Source: Halichondria panicea (lineage: Eukaryota > Porifera > Demospongiae > Suberitida > Halichondriidae). From it: 64,000 nucleotides of DNA. Location: positions 5,901,566 to 5,965,565 of the forward strand of contig NC_087386.1 of the NCBI RefSeq assembly GCF_963675165.1. The letters are read 5' to 3'. A program made the position numbers and the translations under genes. Below, piece after piece: positions 22,937 to 34,871 of the stretch (positions are counted from its first letter, which is position 1; each line of letters starts with the position of its first letter). Below the pieces are notes generated by a model, which was not told the DNA's origin, did no database searches, and worked only from the letters and a program-made list of their open reading frames with translations.

Positions 22937-25900
22937 ATGGCTACAAGAAGTGACCTTGATGCTCTGGTGGTTCAGGTGGAAGGATTGGATCTAGAGGAGA
23001 ACAAAGCTGGCTCAGGGGCTTATGGCTGTGTCTTTAGAGTGACGGTGAATGGAAGAGACTGCATTGCTAAGAAGATCCATTCCATATTGCTCCTACAAGA
23101 TCAAGAGAGGATTTTAACAAATTTCTGCAATGAATGTCGTATTCTGAGCGGTCTGGATCATCCCAACATAGTAAACTTTGTTGGCGTCCATTACGGCCGC
23201 GATAAGAACGACATCAGTTTAATAATGGAGAGGCTTCATTCCGACTTGGCTAATTTTGTTGAAACCTATCGAGACACGAAAATCGCCACTAGAATCCGTA
23301 TCCTGTATGATGTATCCAAGGGCCTCCACTATCTCCACTCTCTGACCCCTCCCCTCATCCATCGTGACCTCACTGCTCCCAACATCCTGCTCACTGAGGA
23401 CCTCACTGCCAAAATCGGAGACCTGGACAGATTGACTCATATACTGACAAGCGTCCCGGGAAATCCAACCTACATGCCTCCCGAATGTCATGGAGAAGAG
23501 CCCACCTACACTACCAAGCTGGACATCTTCTCATTCGGTCATCTCATCATTCACATTGTTATCGGTGATTTCCCTAAAGTCAACGACGTTCCTCAAAGTC
23601 TTTACAACTATATCAACTCTCTCTGGGGACAGGTGGAGCTCATGCGTCGAAGCACTGCTGTCCATGGTGACAAAATGGGGCAGAAACACGCTCTTTATCC
23701 TCTTGTTGTTAGCTGCCTCCATGACCGACCTCAACAGAGACCATCAGTTGACGAAGTGATTGTCTCACTCAGAAAGCTGTGTCTACAGCACCCCAGGATG
23801 GTACGTGAGTGAGTGGGTGGAGGTATCAAATGTGCATTGTCAGCTTATATAGTGTTAGTGTCGACTGTATGCTGGTACTTCTGTGTGGGTGGCTATAGAA
23901 TCTTGAACAGTATATAACATGTACATACAATTTTTATTATTCCATCTTTTGGGTGTATTTTACTGATAATGTATTTTCTCCCAGGCATTTCTGGAAGCTT
24001 GTAAGACGGGTGATGTGGGTGTGGTTCTGGAGCTACTGGAGTGTGGGGCTGATCCCAACCAGGCAGACAAGGTGAGGGGAATACTGTATACAGTGCCAAT
24101 ATGTCCGTTGGTTGATGATATTGTCTCTACAGAATGGTTGGACTGCTCTTTACTGGGCCAGTGACAATGGACATGATGAGATAGTGAGGGTCCTCTTAGC
24201 AGCCAAGGCTACAGTTAACACTCAGATCAAGGTTGGTTTTGTTGTACAAATACATTTCCCACAACATGCTGTTTACATTGTTTCCTCCTATGTACAGTCG
24301 GGAGAGACTCCTCTTTACGCAGCCAGTTTCAATGGTCACCAGAAATGTATGGAGCTCCTAATCGATGCTGGGGCCAATGTTGATGTACTCAAAGAGGTGA
24401 GTGTAAGTAGCTGTACACACATAGCCTCGATTCCAGGCCAATTAAAGTACGGCCTGGTACTTATTGCATGGTAGCATGTGATAGTTTATTCTCCAGAATC
24501 TGGGGAATCCCCTCTTTTCTTTCTTTCTGTCTATGTACATCAGCTTAGCTCTCTATTGCGTTGTTCCAAAAGGCTTTCACACTAGTCTGAAGCCAGAAGA
24601 GGCTCTCATCCACCTCTATGACGGCTGTATAGTCAGGATGTCTTAGCTTGGATCTGTACACGCTATGGGAAGTGTATGGTGCCTCTTGACTGCTTCTTGC
24701 GAAGACAACCTGGCTATAGGACCATCGTAGACGTAGATGAGAGCCTCCAAACTAGTGTTCAAGCCTTCTAAGCAATAGATACAGCTTCACGGAACTCAGT
24801 ATGGAGATAAAATATTACGGAACATATTCTTAGTAAAGGGACTAAATTATGGGTACTAAGGTTTTACGTTCATAGTACGATTACCCATATTCTGAAGGTA
24901 CCAGGCCGTATTTTAATGCGGCCTTGAATCGAGGCTACTATACACACATCTCAGAGGTCACTAGCCACAGAGCCTCCCCATAGTTTAGACATAGATCCGT
25001 CGCTGAACCCGTAAACGTCATCACAATGGAATATTCAATTAAAAAACAATATCGTACCTCCTCTGCCCTGACATTAGTGTAGATAGTCATGTGATATTGT
25101 ATGAGTGATATTGTGTAATGAGTGGATCTGTACTATATCTTGACTGTTGTTAGTTTTGTTGTACACTTTTCCCATAACATGCTGTTTACATTGTTTTCCT
25201 CCTATGTACAGTCGGGAGGAACCCCTCTTTGGGTAGCCAGTTTCAGTGGTCACCAGAAATGTATGGAGCTCCTAATCGATGCTGGGGCCAATGTTGATGT
25301 ACCCGAAGAGGTGAGTGTAAGTAGCTGTACACACATCTCAGAGGCCACTAGCTACAGAGCCTCCCCATGTTCTGTTGACCTGGTCTATTAGACACCAGAG
25401 CTAGTCATATTTGTGTAGATAGCACTGGTAGTTGGTGTACCGAGGTACGACACGCATCTCGTGATCTCTCTTTTAATTGCATTCCAATGTAATGCACAAT
25501 AACTTTGACTAAGGCTCAAGGGTAGTATAGTTTAGACCTAGAGGTAACAGTTTCCGTCACTGAATCCGTAAACGTCATCACTGGGATATTCAATTAAAAA
25601 ACAATGTCGTACCTCCTCTGCCCTGACATTAGTGTAGATAGTCATGTGATATTGTATGAGTGATATTGTGTAATGAGTGGATCTGTACTATCTTGACTGT
25701 TGTTAGTTTTGTTGTACACATTTCCCACAACATGCTGTTTACATCGTTTTCCTCCTATGTACAGTCGGGAGCGACCCCTCTTTACGCAGCCAGTTTCAAT
25801 GGTCACCAGAAATGTATGGAGCTCCTAATCGATGCTGGGGCCAATGTTGATGTACCCAGAGAGGTGAGTGTAAGTAGCTGTACACACATCTCAGAGGCCA

Positions 25901-28900
25901 CTAGCTACAGAGCCTCCCCATGTTCTGTTGACCTGGTCTATTAGACACCAGAGCTAGTCATATTTGTGTAGATAGCACTGGTAGTTGGTGTACCGAGGTA
26001 CGACACGCATCTCGTGATCTCTCTTTTCATTGCATTCCAATGTAATGCACAATAACTTTGACTAAGGCTCAAGGGTAGTATAGTTTAGACCTAGAGGTAA
26101 CTGTTTCCGTCGCTGAATCCGTAAACGTCATCACTGGGATATTCAATTAAAAAACAATGTCGTACCTCCTCTGCCCTGACATTAGTGTAGATAGTCATGT
26201 GATATTGTATGAGTGATATTGTGTAATGAGTGGATCTGTACTATATCTTGACTGTTGTTAGTTTTGTTGTACACATTTCCCACAACATGCTGTTTACATC
26301 GTTTTCCTCCTATGTACAGTTGGGAGCGACCCCTCTTTACGCAGCCAGTTTCAATGGTCACCAGAAATGTATGGAGCTCCTAATCGAGGCTGGGGCCAAT
26401 GTTGATGTACCCAATGAGGTGAGTGTAAGTAGCTGTACACACATCTCAGAGGCCACTAGCCACAGAGCCTCCCCATGTTCTGTTGACCTGGTCCATTAGA
26501 CACCAGAGCTAGTCATGTTTGTGTAGAGAGCACTGGTAGTTGGTGTACCGAGGTACGACACGCATCTCGTGATCTCTCTTTTAATTGCATTCCAATGTAA
26601 TGCACAATAACTTTGACTAAGGCTCAAGGGTAGTATAGTTTAGACCTAGATCTAACAGTTTCCGTCACTGAACCTCAGCTTCCATTAAAGATAAGGCCTG
26701 CTACTGACTGCTTGCGCATGAATATTTTTCCTGTAAAGTCCTATTTTTATCAGTGAAAATATCCTGACAAAAAATACAAATTCTTATTGAAAGTCATACA
26801 GAGCTATATATAGCTAGCTAGCTAGAGACAGAGCTATAGGCTTGTTGTACAGCTATTTTCTTTCAGTAGCAGTAGTATAGTAGACTTTCATCGAAGTTAG
26901 TATTAGATGGGCGTGGCTTGTCTATATAGGCTATTGTCAGCCTTCACTCTGTTCAGACGATTTTCATCCACACTGTTGCTAGTTATGAGTCTTTGTTAGC
27001 ATAGCAGGCTATGGGTAGCTATCAGAATGCTATCAGGTGGGCTAGAAACCTTCAATCTAACTTTTTATGCCGTATAGCGCGAAATTTTCAAGGGGCTTAA
27101 TTTTTGTAGATTTCGTAGGTTAGCAATCCTACACGAAAATTAAGTCCACGAAAATTGTTCTTTAATGAGAATTATCTGCTATAACGTGCAAAGATTAAAA
27201 GGCGTGGCTTCCGGTAAGCAGTCATTCCACGAACATTGTGCAACGAAATGGTTTTAGAGGCCATTCCACGAAATATAAGTGCCTTGAAAATTTCGCGCTA
27301 TACGGTATGTGACATAATTAATTGTTTTACTGAGCATACACGTTGTTATCCTGTGTTAGCCGGTATCTGGCTCACAGAGGAAGTGCGGCCTGGGATCGAG
27401 GCTAGTGTATTCCCTGACATTAGTGTAGATAGTCATGTGATATTGTATAATGAGTGGGTCTGTGATGAGTGATGGTTCACCTGCTCACACTATCTTGACT
27501 CCGTACAGACTGGAACCACAGCATTGTGGGTAGCTGCTCAGAATGGTCATGTGAGGGCAGTGGAATTGTTGATTGCTGCGAATGCTCAAGTTGAAATTCA
27601 AGAGGAGGTGAGATTTACTGCTTATAATTATCTGTATTAATAATTATTTGGTCTTATTGAGAAGGGACAGCATTGCACATTGCCAGCTATTATTACTAGC
27701 TGTTTGTTTGTTTAAAAATATTTGGATGTTTACAGGATGGTTTTACGGCATTGCACATGGCCAGTCAGGAGGGTTACTGTGGAGTTGTTAGAATGTTGTT
27801 GGAGGCCAAGGCTAACGTCCACATCAAGACTAATGTGAGTCACGCTGCATGATTGTAATCACTATACGTATTACTAGAATATTTTGCGGATGAACGAAGT
27901 CAGCAGAAAATTTGACCCTTTGCGATCACTATTGCGTTCTGGCAAGGATTGTGTGTATTTACTAGTACTATTTTTAGGTTTTGTGATTTTATTGTTGCGA
28001 ATTGATCAACCCTCGCAAAGTTGGCGTATGTTTGATGCATTCTAGTATATAGTACAGTAGTTAGGTATACCTTAATGTTACTACCGTATAGCGGGTAATT
28101 TTCGTGGGGCAAAAAATTCGTTATTTTCGAGATGAAATTTAATGTAAGCGTGGCTTACCGGAACGTATGAATGCAGTGCTGGCAATGAGACTAAACAAAT
28201 TTTTTATCCCACGAAAATTACCCGCTATACAGTATTATAAACGGGTACTAATTTTAGCGAATTAAGTCCTCGCTAATAATAATATTATAACGCATTATGG
28301 ATTAATAAAAGTTCCTTTGAGAGTATGCTATAGCAAGCTAGCCCCTGTATCTGACCATTCAAGCTTAAAACTCATGATCTTTTGACAAAATTAATATTGT
28401 GCTAACGAATTTTCTGCCAAAATTAGTACCCTAAAAATCTGATACGCTAAAATTACTACTGTCTATTTATTAGTAACCTTAATTATGCCTCGAGGCGTAG
28501 CCGCACGAGGGATACGGTAAAGCTGACTGTGTGTGTGTCTGTGTGTCTGTTCCAACTGTAACTGTTCAACGGTTGCAATGCGACGAAAGCTAACAGCTTC
28601 TATAGGCTTCTAGCCACGTTCTCTTGGATTTTGATTCGTAGATTAGCAAACTAAAGCTTCTTTCTCGAGTTATGGCTAGTTTGACTCACATTGAAGGCTG
28701 TTGCAGTCTCTTCATAGTTCGCACAAACTTTCTATTCAACATATGAGTTAGCCTTGCACTAAAGCGCTAGCTTTTTGTTAGCTACAAGACTCAGAAAATA
28801 TGTGTTAAAACAGCTAGCTAGCAGTAGCCATTATTTTGTGAATCTTTGGACACACCTTTTAATTCTTCCTGTGGACACATGCGCGCTCATTCCCCATGTG

Positions 28901-30274
28901 TGAGAAAATAGTATCAGATCCAGATCCTCCTGGCAGAATCATCCTTTTCTTAAGGGCCTGGTAAGCCACAAAACACTACTATATATAACAATATGCGTGT
29001 ACACAAGTCTTAGATATTATATACACTGACAGAACTACAGATCCTGAAAGAATCAATTTTCTTCTTTCTTGAGGTCCTGGTAAGCCACATAATACAATAA
29101 ATAACAACAATAGATGCATGTAAATAAGTGTTTTCTTCTCAGTGACTTTATATAAATAGACTAACTTTCTTTAATAATAGAAAATAACTATTATAACACT
29201 AAGCGAAAGCATAACATGGCGAGAGGCATTAGCAAGCGTACGCTTGCAACACTCGTTAAGGTAGCAATTATTCATCACCATGGCAACGGTATTCTACTGA
29301 TTATGTATTGCTGTCCACTGTTAAAATTATAGAATTACATAGTGTAGATAATTATAGTCATGTTAATTGTACACAGGATGGAGCCACGGCATTGCACATA
29401 GCCAGTCAGAAGGGTCACTGTGGAGTTGTTAGAATGTTGTTGGAGGCCAAGGCTGACGTCCATATCAAGACTAATGTGAGTCACGCTGCATGATTGTAAT
29501 CACTATACGTATTACTAGAATATTTTGCGGATGAAAAACCTTTGCGAATTAACCAAGTCAGCAGAAAAATTGACCCTTTGCGATCACTATTGCGTTCTGG
29601 CATTGATCGTGTGTATTTACTAGTACTATTTAGGTTTTGCGATTTTATTTTGCGTATGTTTGATGCATTCTAGTATATAGTACAGTAGTTAGGTATACCT
29701 TAATGTTACTACTGTATAGCCGGTAATTTTCATGGGGCAAAAAATTCGTTATTTTCAAGACAAAATTTAATGTAAGCGGGAACGTATGAATGCAGTGCTG
29801 GCAATCAAACTAAACGAATCTTTTACCCCACGAAAATTACCCGCTATACGGTATTATAAACGGGTACTAATTTTAGCAAATTTGTAATTAACGCTACCTT
29901 GCTAATAATATTATAACGCATTATTAAGTTCCTTTGAGAGTATGCTATAGCAAGCTAGCCCCTGTATCTGACTCCATTCAAGCTTAAAACTCATAATCTT
30001 TTGACAAATATTGTGCTAATGAATTTTCTGCTAGTACCCTACAAAATCTGATACGCTAAAATTACTACTGTCTATTTATTAATTAAGGTAGCAATTATTC
30101 ATCACCATGGCAACAGGTTACTGGTTATGTATATGCATGTAGCTGTCCACTGTTAAAATTCCTTATTTCCCTTCATCATTAACTGCTCACATACCCACTA
30201 TACAGGACGGACGTACTGCCTATGATGTGGCTAGTAGGAATGGACACACTCAAGTGTGTGAACTACTACACTGA
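22937..30274 (+). CDS. Kinase-ankyrin repeat protein, copy A' (603 aa predicted)
   Basis: Exons: 22937-23800 (whole kinase domain, no intron), 23985-24071, 24133-24231, 24298-24396, 25212-25310, 25765-25863, 26320-26418, 27509-27607, 27736-27834, 29377-29475, 30206-30274. All joins keep phase 0, giving 603 aa. The kinase matches copy A closely but lacks eight residues (GVSRYVDL) right after the DL of DLG, so the metal-binding loop runs straight into [13 protein letters not shown] and MPPE remain. The sequence suggests altered or lost kinase activity. Four ankyrin exons (24298, 25212, 25765, 26320) are close copies of one ancestor, three of them spaced ~554 bp apart with their introns. Confidence 0.83.
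24423..24940. mobile_element. Non-autonomous DNA transposon with 9-bp target duplication (copy A')
   Basis: Orthologous to the insert at 6269-6804: same flanks (TACACACAT at 24414-24422 and 24941-24949) and same inverted ends. It therefore inserted before the segmental duplication. Introns after the neighbouring duplicated exons (25311, 25864, 26419) lack it. Confidence 0.75.
25031..26670 (+). repeat. Tandem exon-plus-intron units, ~554 bp
   Basis: Three successive units each contain intron sequence, an acceptor (TATGTACAG), a 99-bp ankyrin exon and the donor GTGAGTGTAAG. Exon starts at 25212, 25765 and 26320 are 553 and 555 bp apart. Introns are nearly as similar as exons, so the duplications look recent relative to the A/A' split. 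Confidence 0.9.
27070..27305. mobile_element. MITE-like element, CCGTATAGCGCG variant
   Basis: Inverted ends CCGTATAGCGCGAAATTTTC and its complement bound 236 bp, with TG/TA at the borders. The internal sequence includes a second inverted segment. Copy A has only a truncated relative near 13879. Confidence 0.65.
28084..28232. mobile_element. MITE, CCGTATAGCGGG family
   Basis: 149 bp, ends CCGTATAGCGGG and CCCGCTATACAG, flanked by TA on both sides. Same family as 14412-14580. Confidence 0.78.
28486..29255 (-). mobile_element. PIF/Harbinger-like element, copy 2 (inverted)
   Basis: 770 bp flanked by TTA (28483-28485 and 29256-29258). The paralogous site at 14970-14985 is uninterrupted (CCTTAATTAAGG). 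It begins with the palindrome GCCTCGAGGC and ends with a 16-bp palindrome GCAAGCGTACGCTTGC. It is the reverse complement of 7752-8588 over most of its length. Confidence 0.72.
29712..29851. mobile_element. MITE, CCGTATAGCGGG family (diverged left end)
   Basis: 140 bp, left end CTGTATAGCCGG, right end CCCGCTATACGG, TA on both sides. Homologous to the 28084 copy because this whole exon-intron unit was duplicated. Confidence 0.7.
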
Positions 30275-30335
30275 CTCTGTACCTTATTAACTGTACATGT
30301 GTTACCATACATCCTGTTCGTATCATGCTTTAAAC
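30275..30335. other. 3' flank of kinase-ankyrin gene A'
   Basis: Short AT-rich stretch between the stop codon and the next inverted-repeat element. Nothing else is visible. Confidence 0.4.
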
Positions 30336-31046
30336 TATACTCTGCGCACTTAAGGCCCGGGTCCAGATTTTAACACCAAAATTTACACTATGTTCATACT
30401 GCTGTATTATTTGCAATATACAGTGTATGCTGGATCAAAATGATCCAAAATGAAGCTCAATGTTTTCTTTTTCCAAAAAACTAATTAGCTTAATTCAATT
30501 ATGCTAATTAGTCCCATAAATGATGATGACGTCATGCCACTTTCAGAAAGAGAAGTGCAAATACGGCGTTGAAGATGCCAAGATCAAGCTTCAAAAACAA
30601 GGCTAGATGAACATCTCATAGCTAGGTACTAGTATCCTTGATGGGAAGAGTAGGAGTTATTGTATTCTTGAGATACACAAAATAGCCTACCTCTAGGGTG
30701 GCTGTCAGAGCTAAAGAAGCTAGCATAGCTAAGAAAGTTTTGGACATTTTTACTTCCCATCAAGGAAACATAATCATAACAACATAATCTATCTTTTGAG
30801 GGCCTAAACAGCTACTCTTACCTTGTTTTAGTCCGCCGTATTTGTTGCCAAAGATAATCTATAATAGTTCTAGCAGCTAGCTAAGCAAATACATTGACCT
30901 TATGACGTCACATGCAATGAATAACATTAATAAACATTATGAATCTCATTAACACTACATGATCTACATGATCTACATAAAATGTAGGCAATGAATAAAA
31001 TTAATCTTATCAGTGCCTGACCCAGGCCTTAACTGCGCAGAGTATA
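30336..31046. mobile_element. Inverted-repeat element, TATACTCTGCGC ends
   Basis: Ends TATACTCTGCGCACTTAAGG and its imperfect complement (31019-31046) enclose 711 bp. There is an internal inverted pair (TCCTTGATGGGAAG near 30637 and its complement near 30760). No ORF. The target duplication is ambiguous (TA or TATA) because the ends themselves contain TATA. Confidence 0.6.
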
Positions 31047-31315
31047 CATCATTTTTTCTTAAGGTTTTATGCAAATTTTGATTGACAGTATAATTAATGT
31101 ACAAACGTACACAGTGCAGTGATAGCAACTTTATAATTATTGTCATAACCATTGTCATTCATTTTGTATGTTCAACTTGTAAATATTTGCACTTAATTTG
31201 ATAAAACATGGATACAAAACTTGAGGATACGAAATGCTACTATGTCATGACTTGTTAAATGTATAGTCATCAGTTCAGCTTGAGTTACTAACAGCTAATG
31301 CATGAGTCCATTGTT
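31047..31315. other. Intergenic sequence, 3' side of FATP gene 1
   Basis: AT-rich, with no gene or repeat end seen. The last ~30 bases before the stop codon are shared with the 3' flank of FATP gene 2. Confidence 0.35.
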
Positions 31316-32693
31316 TCACACTCTGATTGTTCCCTGGAGCAGTTGCTCGTGGAGCTCCTCTGTTAGAGGGACGTACGAAGACCCCCTCAATATGTACAGT
31401 GGGTCAGTCACCTCTGTTCGATCAAAACCCCCGTTCCTCAACTTGACCTTACGCAGTTTGAAAGTCCCAGTGAGCTCTGCCGACTCTATTAGCCTCACAA
31501 AGATAGGTACAGCATAGGGGGGCAGGGAGAGAGAGAGTTGGTGAGGGAGTGTCGACAGGTCCACAGTGTCCCGAGTCCCCACAATGGCAGCCATTCCAGC
31601 ACGCCCTTCGTTACCAGGCACCTCAACACCGTACACCACCACATCCGTCAACTTCAACACAGTAGCAATACGAGTCTCAACCTCTGCCGTGGATACGTTC
31701 TCCCCCTTCCAACGAAACGTGTCCCCAGATCGATCACAGAAATACACCCAACCTTCCTCGTCAATGCACATTATGTCTCCAGTTCTGAAAAAAGCATCTC
31801 CTACTTTGAAACAATTCCTAAGAATTTTTTTTGCCGAGCTTTCTTTGTTTCGATATCCGTAGAAGGGAGAGGCTTTAGTAATCTCACAAACAGTTTCACC
31901 AGGTTCGCTCACACCACACTCGACACAGAAACCATTCTCATCTCTTAGGTAATCGCCAGTCTCCGAATGAAGCTTCAGGATAGTGACGTTTTGAATGGAC
32001 GGTACAAACAGTGGGAGAGCTCCAATAGATCCTGGCTTGTTGTCAATGTTGATGATACCAAAGTTGCCCTCAGTGGAGCCATAAAACTCGATAATGTGAT
32101 CCACTTCAAATCGTTTCTGGAACTCCAGCCACAGCTCTTTTCTGAGTCCTGCAGTGATGATTAGACGTACTTTGTGTTGTGTGTCAGTGGGTTGAGGGGG
32201 TTGGGCCAACACGTAGCGATTCAACTCCCCAATCGTGCACACCATCTGCACAGTGGGGGAGTAAGTGGATATAAATGAAGTGATGTCACCCGTACACAGT
32301 GATACATAGCTCAAGTTGTGTAGTGAAAGCAAAGGCAAGAATAGCTGAAAGCATAACAAGCTGAAAGCATATTAAACAACATGTACTGTCTATTTAAAGC
32401 ATAATTAGATTTAAGAAAAATATTAGCCAACTCAACTCACAGTGCAGTTGTACTTTACACAATCGGTCCAAAAGTGTTTGGCAGAGAACTTTTTCCTAAT
32501 GACGAGAGTGGCTCCTGTGTAGATCATAGGCCCTCCATTGTGTGCGAGGCCGTGGGAATGGTAGAGAGGCAGGACAGAGTACACACAGTCACTGTCAGTC
32601 ACTCCTCCGGCAATCCCAAAGAAAGTAGGAGAACGAAACAATCTGTGAGAGAGAGGGACGGGATTAGTACACTCTGATACTGGGGGCCTCAAG

Positions 32694-32791
<98 letters not shown>

Positions 32792-34871
32792 ATGTGCGTG
32801 CCTGTGTGTGTGTGTGTGTGTGTGCGTGTGTGTGTGCGTGGGTGTGTACATTTGCTGACTCAACCACTAAAATAACTAGAGCACTAAAGTGCAAACCCTC
32901 GGCTGGTGACATGATTATAAAGAAACCAGAAGACTGATATAATGCAGTGCATATAGTGATGTTGTTATCATCATCATGCATGACTTGCACAGCAACTCAG
33001 GAGCAATAAAACTAAACCAGACTGGAGGCATACTGAAACATTTGAGAACAGGTAGTAGTACTATAGATATATGCACTGTGGATTAGGATCACAGCAAAGA
33101 AGCCTGGAGTCTCAGAGAAGTATGGCTCCAGGTCCTGCATGGATCCCAGTCAGCTAAAGCAAGCTTTCTACTTTAGTGACCCTGTTCCATTGTTCCTGGT
33201 AGATACAGCTTTCTACTTTAGTGACCCTGTTCCATTGTTTCTGGACCTGGTACAGGATCACTTCAGTTATAAGTAACGCATGTGCAAGTTCTGTTCAAGC
33301 TACATTTTGCTCGCTTTTATTAGACAAAGAAGCTTTAACACCGAAAGCTGCCACTATCCAAAGTACTAACTTGTTGTGTGGAGGCTACTCATGCTGTAAA
33401 CGCAGTGCTAGAGCATCCAGGTAAGCAGACCTAGTCACAAGCTTATTCAAGCTTCTTAGCTTTTGCTCGACAAAGAAGCTTTAACAGCAAAATCTGCCAC
33501 TATTTAAATCAAGATACTGTTGTGTGAAGGCTATCCATGCTGTAAACGCAGTGCTGTGGCATCCAGGTGAGTAGAAAATCCCATCACAAACAGACAAACA
33601 AACAAACAAACAAACCAACAGACTACTATACCCGTGGCCGCCCACGCGCCTCGGGTAATGAGCTTACTTTGAGTCATCCACATTGCAAGCCTTGGGCATA
33701 CCAGTGGTCCCAGATGTGTACACATAGAGCACAGTGTCTGCAGCAAATTGGCCATTAGAATGGCATGCACATAATTCAATAGTCTACAATTAAAGCATGT
33801 CTATATACATAGTGGAGGGGAACATTACATTCTATCAGATAAACAGACACTGTAGAAATGACAACCATAGAGAATGGTATGCACAAATGTTAATTGTCTA
33901 TAACAATTGTTTACATGGACATACCTATACTAAATAATTATGGGATGCATGAATTGTTATCACTGGCAGCTTACCATTGACACTCCTGTCCTCACGAGGA
34001 GGGGGTGGGGTCTTAGACACACTCTCCAGTAGTCCCTCTAGCCGTGTGACTCCGCCCACTCCAGCATCACCACCGACAGAGTAGGCGTGGTCTCGTACCC
34101 CTGGATCCAGGTCCTCCCACACTTCCCTCACAGCTTCCCCCAGAGAGCTACTCAACACTAGACCACGACACGAGGACACTTTGATGCAATGTAACAACGA
34201 CTCCTGGCGTAGTTTAGTGTTTATCAGAGCTGAGATGGCTCCAAGCTTTGCCAGTCCAAGGTACAGAGCATAGGACTCTGGAGAATTCTCCAAAAACAGT
34301 GCAATACAGTCTCCTTTCTTGACTCCAGTAGAACGGAAAAAGTTGGCAATTTGGTTGATGTAATCTTCAAGTTCACTAAAGGTCAGCGTTCGATCTGATT
34401 CTCCATCGAGACCAATGCTAATGATAGCTGGCTTGTTTGGGAATTTGGCTGCCGTTTCAGAAAGGAAATCAAACACCATTTTTCTCTCTGATGTCTTACG
34501 CTTGAGGCCAAGCTTCATCCAGACTCCAACCAGCATCCACCTTATTATAAAATTACCAAATGTTTAATATTTAGTGTTGATATATAATTAGACTCTATAT
34601 GTGTTGTGTGTAAAATATCTTCCATTGAATACAGCTAGTCACGTGCACACCTCAGATCTCTGGGCACAGTCTTAAAGAAGAGCTTGCAAAACTTAGTCCC
34701 TCCCAGCACAGAGAACTGCACCAGACCAAAGAGGAGGGCCCCCCATCCTCCAACACCTCCTAACCAGTACAGTCCAGCTGCACAGGCTGCAGACAAAAGA
34801 AAGGGAGCTCTTGGAAATCCCTTCACTCTCTTCTGGTAGACTACAGCAGCAGAGCTAGAGCTAGAGGCCAT
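31316..34871 (-). CDS. Long-chain fatty acid transport protein / very long-chain acyl-CoA synthetase, gene 1 (FATP/SLC27A family, 662 aa)
   Basis: Exons from the 5' end: 34651-34871, 33975-34540, 33668-33737, 32441-32642, 31316-32245; all phases match. Exon 1 gives an N-terminal membrane-anchor region (LYWLGGVGGWGALLFGL). The AMP-binding core follows: [28 protein letters not shown], and the FATP signature [17 protein letters not shown]. The protein ends LLQGTIRV. Family members activate long-chain fatty acids with ATP and CoA at membranes and so drive uptake. Exons 3 and 4 are exactly as long (70 and 202 nt) as in gene 2. The start ATG is followed by the hydrophobic anchor with no upstream ATG needed. 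Confidence 0.93.
32696..32849. repeat. GT microsatellite in FATP gene 1 intron 3
   Basis: About 150 bp of nearly uninterrupted GT, with GCGTGTATGTG-like interruptions at the right. The CV- or HT-rich frames it creates are not genes. Confidence 0.95.

Noticed and set aside
32432..32990. HT- and CV-rich proteins on both strands
   Set aside because: Products of the GT microsatellite in an intron; the same applies near 37050 and 39200.
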